DNA from: Bacteroidaceae bacterium
GTDB lineage: Bacteria; Bacteroidota; Bacteroidia; Bacteroidales; Bacteroidaceae
Length of the DNA stretch: 39,350 nucleotides
NCBI GenBank assembly: GCA_017451695.1
Contig: JAFTNW010000046.1
Coordinates: 1 to 39,350, forward strand
Direction of reading: 5' to 3'
A model generated the notes under the pieces. That model was not told where the DNA came from and did no database searches. It was given only the letters and a program-made list of their open reading frames with translations. A program made the translations under genes and the position numbers. Below, piece after piece: positions 1 to 7,825 of the stretch. Within the stretch, counting starts at the first letter, position 1. The number at the start of each line of letters is the position of its first letter.

Positions 1-347
1 AGTTGATACCGGCCGGAATTAAAAGTACATCAAATTATTTTGACGGTTCGTTTTATTGTTCCTTACTTATACACTAATTAAATTTTAATTAGCACGTTGT
101 ACTGCTTGTCTGTATGGAATGTTTTCAAGGATCATCGTGCTTCGACATTCACTGTGTTTCTTGCCGAAAGCGAGTACAAAGGTAAGGCAAATATTTGGAC
201 CACCAAACTTTTTCTACTATTTTTTTCAAAAAAAATTTCACTATTTTTCGCGAGCATTGATTTTCAAGCTGTTACAAAATAAAAAATTTTCATCTTTTTT
301 TGGCTATTTTTTGCAGCATTGAAAATAGAATGGTTTTCAGCAACGAA
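1..347. other. Non-coding stretch at left edge
   Basis: No convincing gene is seen. The short open frames are AT-rich and lack family resemblance. The stretch holds a strong leftward promoter (177-207) and downstream of it, on the minus strand, an AT-rich near-perfect palindrome at 74-92 (CTAATTAAA, one central base, TTTAATTAG). This is probably the 5' leader of a gene that lies beyond the left edge. Confidence 0.6.
177..207 (-). promoter_or_regulatory. Leftward Bacteroidota-type promoter
   Basis: Read on the minus strand there is TTTG (204-207) and TACCTTTG (177-184) separated by 19 nt, an exact match to the Bacteroidota housekeeping promoter (TTTG-N19-TAnnTTTG). It fires out of the window. 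About 170 nt of leader without an obvious start codon follow before the left edge. Confidence 0.7.
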
Positions 348-375
348 AAAGCGCGTACTCAGTTGCACGCGCTTT
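348..375 (-). terminator. Terminator of folP-cdaA operon
   Basis: A 9-bp stem (AAAGCGCGT at 348-356 with ACGCGCTTT at 367-375) and a 10-nt loop lie just after the cdaA stop codon. On the minus strand the stem is followed by a short T run (345-350). This fits an intrinsic terminator. Confidence 0.75.
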
Positions 376-395
376 ACCATGTTTATAACCAAAAA

Positions 396-1151
396 CTACT
401 TTGATAAGATACTTTCGAGTTGTTGCGCCGTGAGCCCCAACTTAAATTTACCGTTCATCGCCACGGAAATAGAGCCGGTCTCCTCGGAAACAACAATGGC
501 TATGGCATCGGTCTTCTCCGATACTCCCATGGCCGAACGATGACGAAGACCGAGTTTTTTGGGAATATTGAGATTGTGAGATACAGGCAAAATACACTGC
601 GCCGCCGTTATACGCCCGTTCTGTATCACTATCGCCCCATCGTGCAACGGAGCATTCTTAAAGAATATAGCCTCAATAAGACGCTGGCCGATGGCCGCAT
701 CTATTGTTTCGCCGGTTTTTGCATACTCATCGAGCGACTCGCTCTTTTCCACAACGATTAGCGCACCCACCTTCTGTTGGCTAAGGCTCATACACGCCAT
801 TACCACAGGAAGAAGAGGTATTTTTTCTTCCGCCCCCTCCTTGCGCGAAAAGAAACTTGCTATCGAACGAAAATGCCTATGCGCGCCAAGAGTTTTGAAG
901 AATCGACGTATCTCATCCTGGAATATTATAATAAGAGCAAGCACTCCCACACTCATCAGTTGGTCGAAAATAGAGCCAAGCAGTTTCATTTGCAGAACGC
1001 GCGACACGAACACCCACAAAAGGATAAACACAAGTATCCCCGAGAAGATATTAAGCGAGCCCGACTCTTTCATCAGTTTATAGAAATAATACAAGAAACA
1101 GGCTACAAGTATTATATCCACTATATCTTTTATGGAAAAATCAAAAAACAT
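396..1151 (-). CDS. cdaA: Diadenylate cyclase, CdaA/DacA type
   Basis: Makes the second messenger c-di-AMP from two ATP at the cytoplasmic membrane. The 251-residue protein has three predicted N-terminal membrane helices (about residues 11-30, 35-53, 65-80), a short linker, then the DAC domain with the DGA motif (171-173) and the RHR motif (203-205) that define this family's active site. The length is that of CdaA (about 270). It lies 11 nt downstream of folP and ends in a terminator, so the two are very likely co-transcribed. No CdaR-like regulator or GlmM gene adjoins it, unlike in Firmicutes. TrkA/TrkH, a known type of c-di-AMP target in other bacteria, is encoded in the same window. Confidence 0.96.
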   Translation of the reverse strand: MFFDFSIKDIVDIILVACFLYYFYKLMKESGSLNIFSGILVFILLWVFVSRVLQMKLLGSIFDQLMSVGVLALIIIFQDEIRRFFKTLGAHRHFRSIASFFSRKEGAEEKIPLLPVVMACMSLSQQKVGALIVVEKSESLDEYAKTGETIDAAIGQRLIEAIFFKNAPLHDGAIVIQNGRITAAQCILPVSHNLNIPKKLGLRHRSAMGVSEKTDAIAIVVSEETGSISVAMNGKFKLGLTAQQLESILSK

Positions 1152-1162
1152 AATAATATAAA

Positions 1163-2032
1163 TCAGTATATATAAGCATTATCTTTTTTACCAACGGCAG
1201 CACCCGCCTCCTTGAGCATGGCATAAAGCTCAACAACCTCTGCAGCCTCCTTCACATCGTGCACGCGCAGGATATCGGCTCCATTCTGCAACGCCACCAT
1301 ATTGAGCGCCACGGTACCGGCAAGCGCATCGGCCGGTGTATTGCCCAGCACTTTTGTTATCATGGACTTGCGCGACATTCCCGCAAGAACAGGCAAACCA
1401 AGCTGCTTGAAGAGGGGGAGCGAAACCAGCATTTGATAGTTCTGTTCCACGCTCTTGCCAAAACCAAAGCCCGGGTCGATTATCACATCCTTTACTCCCG
1501 CCTGATGCAGTTGCCACACCTTATGCGAGAGGGTTCTGATTACATCGGGAAGAAAATCAGTGTAATCGGCAGCATCGCCCGCCCACCCCACGGAGTGGGT
1601 TAATATATATGGAACATTGAGGCTTGCGACAGTGGAAAACATAGCCGCATCCCATTCAAAGCCCGAAACATCATTGATTATAGATACGTTATGCTTGGAA
1701 AAGCACTCCTCTACCACGCGAGAACGGTATGTATCTATTGAAATCACAGAATCGGCAGGCAACCCTGCATCAAGTATATCAAGGGCTGCATGCAGACGGC
1801 GTAGTTCCTCTTCCTCGGAAACAGGCTCGCCTGCGGGACGAGTGGAACAGGCACCCACATCGAGTATCGATGCACCGGCATCAAGCATGCCTTGTGCAGT
1901 TGCAATCAGGTCGTCGGCCGCCCCTTTGCGCGATGCTGCATAAAAGGAGTCGGGGGTAATATTGAGAATACCCATAACCAGCGGCTTATCAAAGGCCAGC
2001 AGTTTCCCTTTTACATTGATTGTACCACTCAT
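1163..2032 (-). CDS. folP: Dihydropteroate synthase
   Basis: Condenses p-aminobenzoate with dihydropterin pyrophosphate in folate synthesis; target of sulfonamides. The 289-residue TIM-barrel protein shows the family motifs in order: GILNITPDSF (about 21-30), the DVGACSTRP loop (58-66), SIDTYR (98-103), IINDVSG, DPGFGFGKS, AGMSRKS and a final LRVHDV. The loop usually written LMHMKG reads LTHSVG here, a modest departure. ATG at 2032 fits the family N-terminus. It is the first gene of the folP-cdaA operon and has a TAACTTTG element about 22 nt upstream. Confidence 0.96.
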   Translation of the reverse strand: MSGTINVKGKLLAFDKPLVMGILNITPDSFYAASRKGAADDLIATAQGMLDAGASILDVGACSTRPAGEPVSEEEELRRLHAALDILDAGLPADSVISIDTYRSRVVEECFSKHNVSIINDVSGFEWDAAMFSTVASLNVPYILTHSVGWAGDAADYTDFLPDVIRTLSHKVWQLHQAGVKDVIIDPGFGFGKSVEQNYQMLVSLPLFKQLGLPVLAGMSRKSMITKVLGNTPADALAGTVALNMVALQNGADILRVHDVKEAAEVVELYAMLKEAGAAVGKKDNAYIY

Positions 2033-2053
2033 TTGATTTTATAATTTATTTTT

Positions 2054-2061
2054 CAAAGTTA
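2054..2061 (-). promoter_or_regulatory. -7 element of folP-cdaA promoter
   Basis: TAACTTTG on the minus strand matches the Bacteroidota -7 consensus exactly. No TTTG is seen at the expected -33 distance, so only the -7 half is supported. Confidence 0.5.
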
Positions 2062-2208
2062 CAAAAAACATTCGATAAACAGAGGACGGCATCCATTTTC
2101 TTTCAAAAAAAGAAGAATATTACAGCACGCCACAATACCATATATTATATATAATAATGTATATGGGACAAAAAGGGAGAAAAACAAGGATTTCTGAGCT
2201 ATTTTTTA

Positions 2209-2216
2209 TAACTTTG
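2209..2216 (+). promoter_or_regulatory. -7 element for kinase/peptidase/PqqD operon
   Basis: TAACTTTG ends 31 nt before the ATG at 2248, in an AT-rich stretch. The -33 half is poor. It suggests the trio has its own promoter and a short leader. Confidence 0.55.
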
Positions 2217-2247
2217 CACTCATCATAGAAACTTTTCAATAAAATAT

Positions 2248-3117
2248 ATGCAAAAGACACATTACATCATTGGCGGGCACCCGTTTACCATTAACCTGGC
2301 AGAGGGGGAATTTTCGCAAATTCTACCAACAATGGAGCCATTCAGGGCTGAAGAGATAGAAAATGCTCTTTTCACCATTACCATTGATAACAGCATTATA
2401 CCATCGTGGCAGGGTGAGAAGGTTGGCTCATTTCCATGCCCTTCTGCCACATTCGAGGTTTACCGCAGAGAAAACGGCGCATACCAGGTGCTTATTCTCC
2501 AAGGCAATACCCCATGCTCGTTTATAGAAACCGATGATGTATATAAAAATATCACCATAACTACCCGCGGCAGCAACGAACAGAGGAGGTTTGGCACAAA
2601 CAATGCTCTTATGCTCATTTATGCCATCTGCACAGCGCAACACGAAACGCTGCTTGTCCACTCGTCGGTGGTAGAGAATAACGGCAAAGCATATATGTTT
2701 CTTGGAAAGAGCGGACAAGGGAAAAGCACACATAGCGACATGTGGGTTAAGTATATAGAAGGCAGCACGCTCATAAACGACGACAACCCCATCATACGCA
2801 TTGCACCCGATGGCACACCCATGGTATATGGCTCGCCGTGGAGCGGCAAACGCCCTATATACAAAAATGTGCAGTATCCCATAGGCGGTTTTGCAGCCAT
2901 AGAACAAGAAAAGGAGAACAGCATAAAGAAGGAGAGCATCCCTGTGGCTTTTGGCATACTGCTCAGTTCAATGTCCACCATGAAGTTCGACAAAGATATC
3001 CACATGAAGGTGTGCGGCACCATAAGCAAGGTACTTGGCAAGATACCCGTACACACCCTCTCGTGCCGCCCCGACGAAGAGGCCGCATTGGTTTCCAGCA
3101 ACGCATTCGGCTTGTAA
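2248..3117 (+). CDS. HPr-kinase-like P-loop protein
   Basis: The 289-residue protein has a poorly recognised N-terminal half. Its C-terminal half resembles the HPr kinase/PEP-carboxykinase fold: Walker A GKSGQGKST (153-161), paired aspartates in LINDDNP (178-179) as in the HPrK LVADD motif, and a GSPWSGK element (195-201). Such HprK-related proteins, often mis-annotated as PEP carboxykinase, accompany PqqD proteins in peptide-modification clusters, and some lasso-peptide clusters use them as tailoring kinases. No HPr gene is nearby. It is the first gene of a three-gene operon: its stop overlaps the next start as TAATG. The substrate is unknown; phosphorylation of a peptide or protein is inference. 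Confidence 0.8.
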   Translation: MQKTHYIIGGHPFTINLAEGEFSQILPTMEPFRAEEIENALFTITIDNSIIPSWQGEKVGSFPCPSATFEVYRRENGAYQVLILQGNTPCSFIETDDVYKNITITTRGSNEQRRFGTNNALMLIYAICTAQHETLLVHSSVVENNGKAYMFLGKSGQGKSTHSDMWVKYIEGSTLINDDNPIIRIAPDGTPMVYGSPWSGKRPIYKNVQYPIGGFAAIEQEKENSIKKESIPVAFGILLSSMSTMKFDKDIHMKVCGTISKVLGKIPVHTLSCRPDEEAALVSSNAFGL

Positions 3118-3587
3118 TGGAGAAAGAGTATAAAAAGATAAAAATGGAGAACCACGCCTTTATGCAGGATGTGGCAAAACGGTTCAAGGAGGGGCACTCA
3201 AGTGTAACCTTCACCGTTTACGGCATAAGCATGCACCCATTCCTGGGCAGTGGGCGCGACAAGGTGGTGCTTATACCACCCGCAAGCCCCGCAGTGGGGC
3301 AGGTAGTACTTGCCGAGGTGCTACCAAGGAGATATGCACTGCATCGCATAATAAGGATAGAGGGCGACACCATTACCATGCGCGGCGATGGCAACCCCCT
3401 GCGCATGACCGAGCAATTTACTGCCGACAAGATTGTGGGAACTGCCGAGGCCTTTATACGCAAAGGCAGATATGTGAGCACAAACAGCAGGAAGTGGCGT
3501 TGCTACTCGGCCATTTGGCAGGCATGCAACCCCATACGCCGCCTGTTGCTGATAATTTACAGACGAATAATTTTGAAAATATTCTGA
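3117..3587 (+). CDS. S24/S26-type peptidase, Ser-His dyad, no membrane anchor
   Basis: The start is set at the ATG at 3117, overlapping the upstream stop, giving 156 residues. The open frame runs back to 2838 but that part lies inside the kinase gene. The sequence has the signal-peptidase/LexA core: GISMHPFL with nucleophile Ser38, a LHRIIRIEGD segment with His76, and a GDGN box (90-93). His in place of Lys follows the SipW/Sec11 pattern. Unlike signal peptidases there is no N-terminal membrane helix, though the basic C-terminus (about 141-156) is hydrophobic and could touch membrane. In this setting it could process a peptide modified by its neighbours; no precursor gene is visible. Autocleavage regulation, as in LexA, is less likely because there is no DNA-binding domain. 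Confidence 0.8.
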   Translation: MEKEYKKIKMENHAFMQDVAKRFKEGHSSVTFTVYGISMHPFLGSGRDKVVLIPPASPAVGQVVLAEVLPRRYALHRIIRIEGDTITMRGDGNPLRMTEQFTADKIVGTAEAFIRKGRYVSTNSRKWRCYSAIWQACNPIRRLLLIIYRRIILKIF

Positions 3588-3590
3588 TAT

Positions 3591-3863
3591 ATGAAGATTA
3601 AAAAAGGTTTTGAACTACAAAATGTATGTGGCGAGTACATAATTGTACCCACAGGTATTGAGAACATAGATTACAGCAAAATCATAAGCCTCAACGAAAC
3701 AGCGGCCTATCTATGGGAAGGTTGCAGCAAGCTCGACAGCTTCACCATCGACACCATGGTGGAACTGCTCATGCGCGAATACGAGGTTGAAGAAGAAATA
3801 GCCCGCGAAGATTGCGAGAAAATCATTACCCGCTGGGTTGAAATGGGACTTGCCGAGGAATAA
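3591..3863 (+). CDS. PqqD-like peptide-binding protein
   Basis: A 90-residue protein with the PqqD-family signature LNETAAYLWEGC (about 44-55) and the following helical segment rich in acidic residues. PqqD proteins are RiPP recognition elements: they bind the leader of a precursor peptide and present it to a modifying enzyme. There is no radical-SAM gene beside it, so it is not part of a PQQ pathway here. It starts 3 nt after the peptidase stop and is the last gene before a strong terminator. Confidence 0.85.
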   Translation: MKIKKGFELQNVCGEYIIVPTGIENIDYSKIISLNETAAYLWEGCSKLDSFTIDTMVELLMREYEVEEEIAREDCEKIITRWVEMGLAEE

Positions 3864-3889
3864 CAACAGGTAATAAAATGCACAAACAA

Positions 3890-3928
3890 CAATCAGGGCA
3901 ACCAATTTTTTTTTGGTTGCCCTGATTG
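3890..3928. terminator. Bidirectional terminator between pqqD-like gene and dusB
   Basis: A perfect 16-bp stem (3890-3905 with 3913-3928) around a seven-T loop, with A/T on both sides. It sits between the convergent PqqD-like and dusB genes and probably serves both. Confidence 0.85.
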
Positions 3929-3946
3929 TTTGCATATAGCACTTAA

Positions 3947-4933
3947 CTATTCAGCACCATATACATTTTCTATTTCCTGCATTATAGCCATCAGTTCATC
4001 AACTTTCTCGGCACGTAACATGGCTATGCGCAGAGGACGAAAATCGGGCAAACCTTTGAGCAAGGGAGTTGCTGCCAGATGCCTGCGCACATGCAATATT
4101 CCGGGGCGCTCGCCCAGCCACTCCACGCTGTCGTGTACCTGCGTGCGCAGAATATCCATACACTCTTTGAAGGTAAACGGCTTGGCAGGCTCCCCATTGA
4201 GCAGGTAGTGCTTGACATCTCTGAAAATCCACGGCTGGCCAAAGCTGGCGCGGCCTATCATTATAGCATCCACACCGTAACGCTCAAAACACTCTTTGGC
4301 ACGTTCGGGCGTCTTAATATCGCCATTGCCTATTATGGGAATACGCATGCGGGGGTTCTCCTTTATCTTGCCTATTAGAGTCCAATCGGCATCGCCGGTA
4401 TACATCTGTGCGCGCGTGCGCCCATGCACCGTTAAAGCAGCTATACCGCAATCCTGCAATCGCTCGGCAAGCTCCACAATGCATTTGCTGTTTTCGTCCC
4501 AGCCCAAGCGGGTTTTCACCGTTACAGGAATCTTCACGGCATCAACCACCGCTTTTGTAATTTCGAGCAGCTTGGGGATATTCTGCAACATACCCGCACC
4601 ACACCCCTTGCGAGCCACCTTTTTCACAGGGCAGCCAAAGTTAATATCCAAAATATCGGGCTTGGCGGCCTCTACACGCTTGGCAGCCTCAACCATTGGG
4701 GCCACCTCGTTTCCATATATCTGAATGGCCACAGGCCTCTCCTGTTCATATACAGTGAGCTTGCGCACCGTGCTGTTTATATCGCGTATGAGCGCATCGC
4801 TCGACACAAATTCGGTATATACCATATCCACCCCAAACCGCTTGCACAGCAGGCGAAAAGCGGCATCGGTTACATCTTCCATAGGGGCAAGGAACACAGG
4901 GTACTGCCCAAATTCAATATCGGCAATCTTCAT
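3947..4933 (-). CDS. dusB: tRNA-dihydrouridine synthase
   Basis: FMN enzyme that reduces uridines of the tRNA D-loop. With the start at the ATG at 4933 it has 328 residues, beginning MKIADIEFGQYPVFLAPM; the frame is open to 5050 but that extension lacks family similarity and contains the promoter. Motifs: APMEDVTDAAFR near the N-terminus, INFGCPVKKVARKGCGAGML with the catalytic Cys of the KxxxxGCGA segment, and TVHGRTRAQMYTG followed by IGNGDI for FMN phosphate binding. Which Dus subfamily it belongs to is less certain than the activity; DusB is the usual label in this phylum. Confidence 0.93.
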   Translation of the reverse strand: MKIADIEFGQYPVFLAPMEDVTDAAFRLLCKRFGVDMVYTEFVSSDALIRDINSTVRKLTVYEQERPVAIQIYGNEVAPMVEAAKRVEAAKPDILDINFGCPVKKVARKGCGAGMLQNIPKLLEITKAVVDAVKIPVTVKTRLGWDENSKCIVELAERLQDCGIAALTVHGRTRAQMYTGDADWTLIGKIKENPRMRIPIIGNGDIKTPERAKECFERYGVDAIMIGRASFGQPWIFRDVKHYLLNGEPAKPFTFKECMDILRTQVHDSVEWLGERPGILHVRRHLAATPLLKGLPDFRPLRIAMLRAEKVDELMAIMQEIENVYGAE

Positions 4934-4951
4934 AAACACATTATTTGCCTG

Positions 4952-4983
4952 CGAAATTAGTGTAAAAAACGGGAATTTACAAA
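4952..4983 (-). promoter_or_regulatory. dusB promoter
   Basis: Minus strand: TTTG (4980-4983), 20-nt spacer, TAATTTCG (4952-4959). It ends 18 nt before the ATG at 4933 and argues against the longer open frame to 5050. Confidence 0.65.
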
Positions 4984-5092
4984 CAATGAGCCAACCGCCG
5001 GTACTGCACAACTGCAATGCAAGGCGCATTTTTTTAAGAGAACCTGCCACTATTTACCGCCACACATATAACTGTTGTTTCCTTTTTTTTAG

Positions 5093-5100
5093 TAACTTAG
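5093..5100 (+). promoter_or_regulatory. -7 element of U32/ldcA operon
   Basis: TAACTTAG, one mismatch from TAnnTTTG, 19 nt before the ATG at 5120. A TTG-rich stretch at 5074-5079 lies at about the right distance for the -33 half. Confidence 0.45.
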
Positions 5101-5119
5101 CGGCAAATAACATTTTAAT

Positions 5120-6373
5120 ATGATTCAGAGAAACGAAATTGAGATAATGGCCCCTGTGGGCTCTCGCGAGAGCCTCACTGCAGCCATACAGGCAGGAGCA
5201 AATTCCATATATTTTGGTATTGAACATTTGAACATGCGTTCACACTCGGCAAGCGCATTTTCCATCAACGACCTGAGGGAGATTGCACAGATATGCGACG
5301 AGCACAACATCAAAAGCTACTTAACGGTAAACACCATTATATATGAAAATGACATCGACATGATGCACATGATTGTTGATGCAGCCGTGGAGAGTGGAAT
5401 TTCGGCAGTTATTGCAGCCGATGTTGCCGTAATGCAATATTGCAACCGCGTGGGCATGGAGGTGCATCTTTCTACACAGCTGAACATAAGCAACAGCGAG
5501 GCTTTGAAATTCTATGCACAATTTGCCGATGTTGTGGTGCTTGCCCGCGAGCTGAACATGGAACAGGTGGCAGCAATTCACAAGGTAATAATAGACGAAA
5601 ATATTTGTGGCCCCAAAGGCGAGCTTATAAGAATTGAGATGTTCTGCCACGGTGCGCTGTGCATGGCTATATCGGGCAAATGCTACCTGTCGCTACACCA
5701 GCTTGGCCGCAGTGCAAACCGTGGCGAGTGCATGCAGGTGTGTCGCCGTGGATACATTGTGAAGGACCGCGAGAGCGATATAGAATTAGAGGTAGACAAT
5801 AAGTATATTATGTCGCCCAAAGACCTCAAGACCATACGTTTCATGGACAAGATGATTGAGGCCGGAGTGCGAGTTTTCAAAATAGAGGGCCGCGCCCGCG
5901 GCCCCGAATATGTGCAGACCGTGGCCGGCTGCTACAACGAGGCTCTGGAGGCCTACCTTGCCGGCACATTCACCGAGGAGAAGAAAGACGAGTGGGATAC
6001 CCGCCTTGCAACTGTATTCAACCGTGGGTTCTGGGACGGCTACTATTTGGGACAGAAGATTGGCGAGTGGAGCAACATATACGGCTCGCAGGCAACCGAA
6101 AAGAAAGTTTATGTGGGCCGCGGGGTAAAATACTTCTCAAAGCTGGGTGTGGGCGAGTTCTATATTGAAGCAAGCGAACTGCACGTGGGCGACAAGCTAT
6201 TGGTAACAGGCCCCACCACCGGTGCAATGTATTTGGAGCTCGAGGAGGCACGTGTGGACTTGGGCCCCGTGGACTCCGTTCCCAAGGGTGTGTATGTATC
6301 GTTCAAGGTACCTGCGAAAGTGCGCCCCGCCGACAAACTATATAAGATTGTGAGCACCAAAGCTTGCGATTGA
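5120..6373 (+). CDS. U32-family protein (RNA hydroxylation type)
   Basis: The 417-residue protein carries the U32 hallmark: an N-terminal APVGSRESLTAAIQAGANSIYFG barrel start, then a cysteine cluster (Cys176, 181, 188, 204, 208) within FCHGALC, GKCYLS and GECMQVCRR, and KIEGRARGPEYV (254-265). Although named peptidases, the studied members TrhP (YegQ) and RlhA use prephenate to hydroxylate tRNA U34 or 23S rRNA C2501. The length and C-terminal small domain are closer to TrhP, but the choice between the two cannot be made from the sequence. It is followed 55 nt later by ldcA on the same strand. Confidence 0.88.
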   Translation: MIQRNEIEIMAPVGSRESLTAAIQAGANSIYFGIEHLNMRSHSASAFSINDLREIAQICDEHNIKSYLTVNTIIYENDIDMMHMIVDAAVESGISAVIAADVAVMQYCNRVGMEVHLSTQLNISNSEALKFYAQFADVVVLARELNMEQVAAIHKVIIDENICGPKGELIRIEMFCHGALCMAISGKCYLSLHQLGRSANRGECMQVCRRGYIVKDRESDIELEVDNKYIMSPKDLKTIRFMDKMIEAGVRVFKIEGRARGPEYVQTVAGCYNEALEAYLAGTFTEEKKDEWDTRLATVFNRGFWDGYYLGQKIGEWSNIYGSQATEKKVYVGRGVKYFSKLGVGEFYIEASELHVGDKLLVTGPTTGAMYLELEEARVDLGPVDSVPKGVYVSFKVPAKVRPADKLYKIVSTKACD

Positions 6374-6428
6374 GATATCTTGCATACGCTCGATATGAAA
6401 TAAGCGCTGATATAAAAAACAAACCACA

Positions 6429-7325
6429 ATGATTACCCCCGCACCACTGAAAGAGGGCGACCTTGTAGCAATAGCCTCGCCGGCCGGTGCCATACGCGAG
6501 CCGGTGCTCGTGGAGCAAGCCGCACAAGTATTGCGCAGCCACGGTTTTGCCGTGGAGATTGCACCACACGGCCTCACCCGCAACGGATATTACAGCGGCA
6601 CTGCTGCCGAGCGATTGAGCGACCTTGCCACCCTGCTCACCCGCGAAGATGTAAAGGCGATCCTATGCAGCTATGGAGGGTATGGTTGCGTGCATCTGCT
6701 CGACGACTTTGCCCCACTCATTGCCAAGCACCCCAAATGGATTGTGGGCATGAGCGACTGCTCGGCCCTGCATGCGGCCTGCCTTGCAAGCGGAGTACAA
6801 TCGTTGCACGCCCCGCAGTGCCGACACATTGCCACACAACCCACTGCCTGCACAACCAAGCAGCTGATAAACATTCTTAAAGGAGAAAAGCCCTGCTACC
6901 ACATAGAACCCCACCCACTTAATATAAAAGGAGAGGCAAGGGGCATGCTTGCCGGGGGCAATCTATCGGTAACGGCCGCGTTGGCAGGCGGGCGTTACGA
7001 TATATTCACCAAGGGAAGAATTATCTTTATTGAAGACACGGGAGAGTTACCCTACCGCGTGGAGAGGCTTATGTACCAACTGAAATATTCGGGAGCATTG
7101 GAAAGGATAGGCGGGCTCATTGTGGGGCAGTTCACCGATGTAAAAGAGCACACCGGCTTTGGTGGCACCACCTACGAACTTATACATAATATAATAAAGG
7201 AGTATGGCATACCTGTGTGCTTCAACTTCCCTGTGGGGCACTGCAACCACAATCTACCGCTTATAGAGGGTGGCGAGGTAACACTTTCGGTTACCGAGGC
7301 CGGGGTGGCACTGAAACAGGTATAG
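6429..7325 (+). CDS. ldcA: LD-carboxypeptidase (peptidase S66)
   Basis: Removes the terminal D-Ala from muropeptide tetrapeptides during peptidoglycan recycling in the cytoplasm. The 298-residue protein has the S66 triad: nucleophile Ser109 in VGMSDCSAL, Glu202 in FIEDTGE and His271 in GHCNHN. The N-terminus starts directly with the LKEGDLVAIASPAG strand and no signal peptide is present, consistent with cytoplasmic recycling. It probably forms an operon with the U32 gene upstream and converges with sufE. Confidence 0.92.
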   Translation: MITPAPLKEGDLVAIASPAGAIREPVLVEQAAQVLRSHGFAVEIAPHGLTRNGYYSGTAAERLSDLATLLTREDVKAILCSYGGYGCVHLLDDFAPLIAKHPKWIVGMSDCSALHAACLASGVQSLHAPQCRHIATQPTACTTKQLINILKGEKPCYHIEPHPLNIKGEARGMLAGGNLSVTAALAGGRYDIFTKGRIIFIEDTGELPYRVERLMYQLKYSGALERIGGLIVGQFTDVKEHTGFGGTTYELIHNIIKEYGIPVCFNFPVGHCNHNLPLIEGGEVTLSVTEAGVALKQV

Positions 7326-7372
7326 CAACAAACGCCACAAAAGCGGCTTTCACATTCACATATTCACAGTAC

Positions 7373-7798
7373 TTACCCATGCTTTGCTTTGAAGGCAAGT
7401 GCATATAGCCTCATCTGCTTAATCATTGCAAGAAGGCCGTTGCTACGGGTGGGCGACAAGTGCTCCTTGAGCCCTATGGCCTCCACAAAATAGAGGTCGC
7501 TGCCAAGAATTTCGTCGGGGGTGTGGCCCGAATATACCTGAATGAGCAGTGCCACAATACCTTTTACAATGAGCGCATCGCTCTCGGCGCGAAAAAAAAC
7601 CTTGCCATCTTCGTAATCGGCTTGCAGCCACACACGGCTCTGGCACCCCTCGATGAGGTTGTTGTCTGTTTTATATTTTTCGTCGAGCGGAGGCTGCTCG
7701 CTGCCTAAATCTATAAGCAACTGATAGCGGTCGAGCCAATCGTCAAAACCGCCGAACTCCTCAATTATATCGTCTTGTTTTTCGTTTATCGTACTCAT
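7373..7798 (-). CDS. sufE: Sulfur acceptor protein SufE
   Basis: Accepts persulfide sulfur from the cysteine desulfurase SufS and passes it to the SUF scaffold for Fe-S assembly. The 141-residue protein has the catalytic Cys52 in LIEGCQSRVWL, followed by the FRAESDALIVKGIVALL segment typical of the family. No other suf gene is in the window. It is 27 nt downstream of the M28 peptidase gene, so may be transcribed with it. Confidence 0.93.
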   Translation of the reverse strand: MSTINEKQDDIIEEFGGFDDWLDRYQLLIDLGSEQPPLDEKYKTDNNLIEGCQSRVWLQADYEDGKVFFRAESDALIVKGIVALLIQVYSGHTPDEILGSDLYFVEAIGLKEHLSPTRSNGLLAMIKQMRLYALAFKAKHG

Positions 7799-7825
7799 TG
7801 CATTATCATTAAGAGAAACAGGCCG

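Noticed and set aside
3879..3926. 15-codon ORF just after the PqqD-like gene, considered as a precursor peptide
   Set aside because: It lies on the arms of the 16-bp terminator stem, so its codons are explained by the hairpin. It has no leader/core features.
7326..7372. Terminator between convergent ldcA and sufE
   Set aside because: Only a 3-bp GCC/GGC pairing is visible, so no intrinsic terminator is supported.
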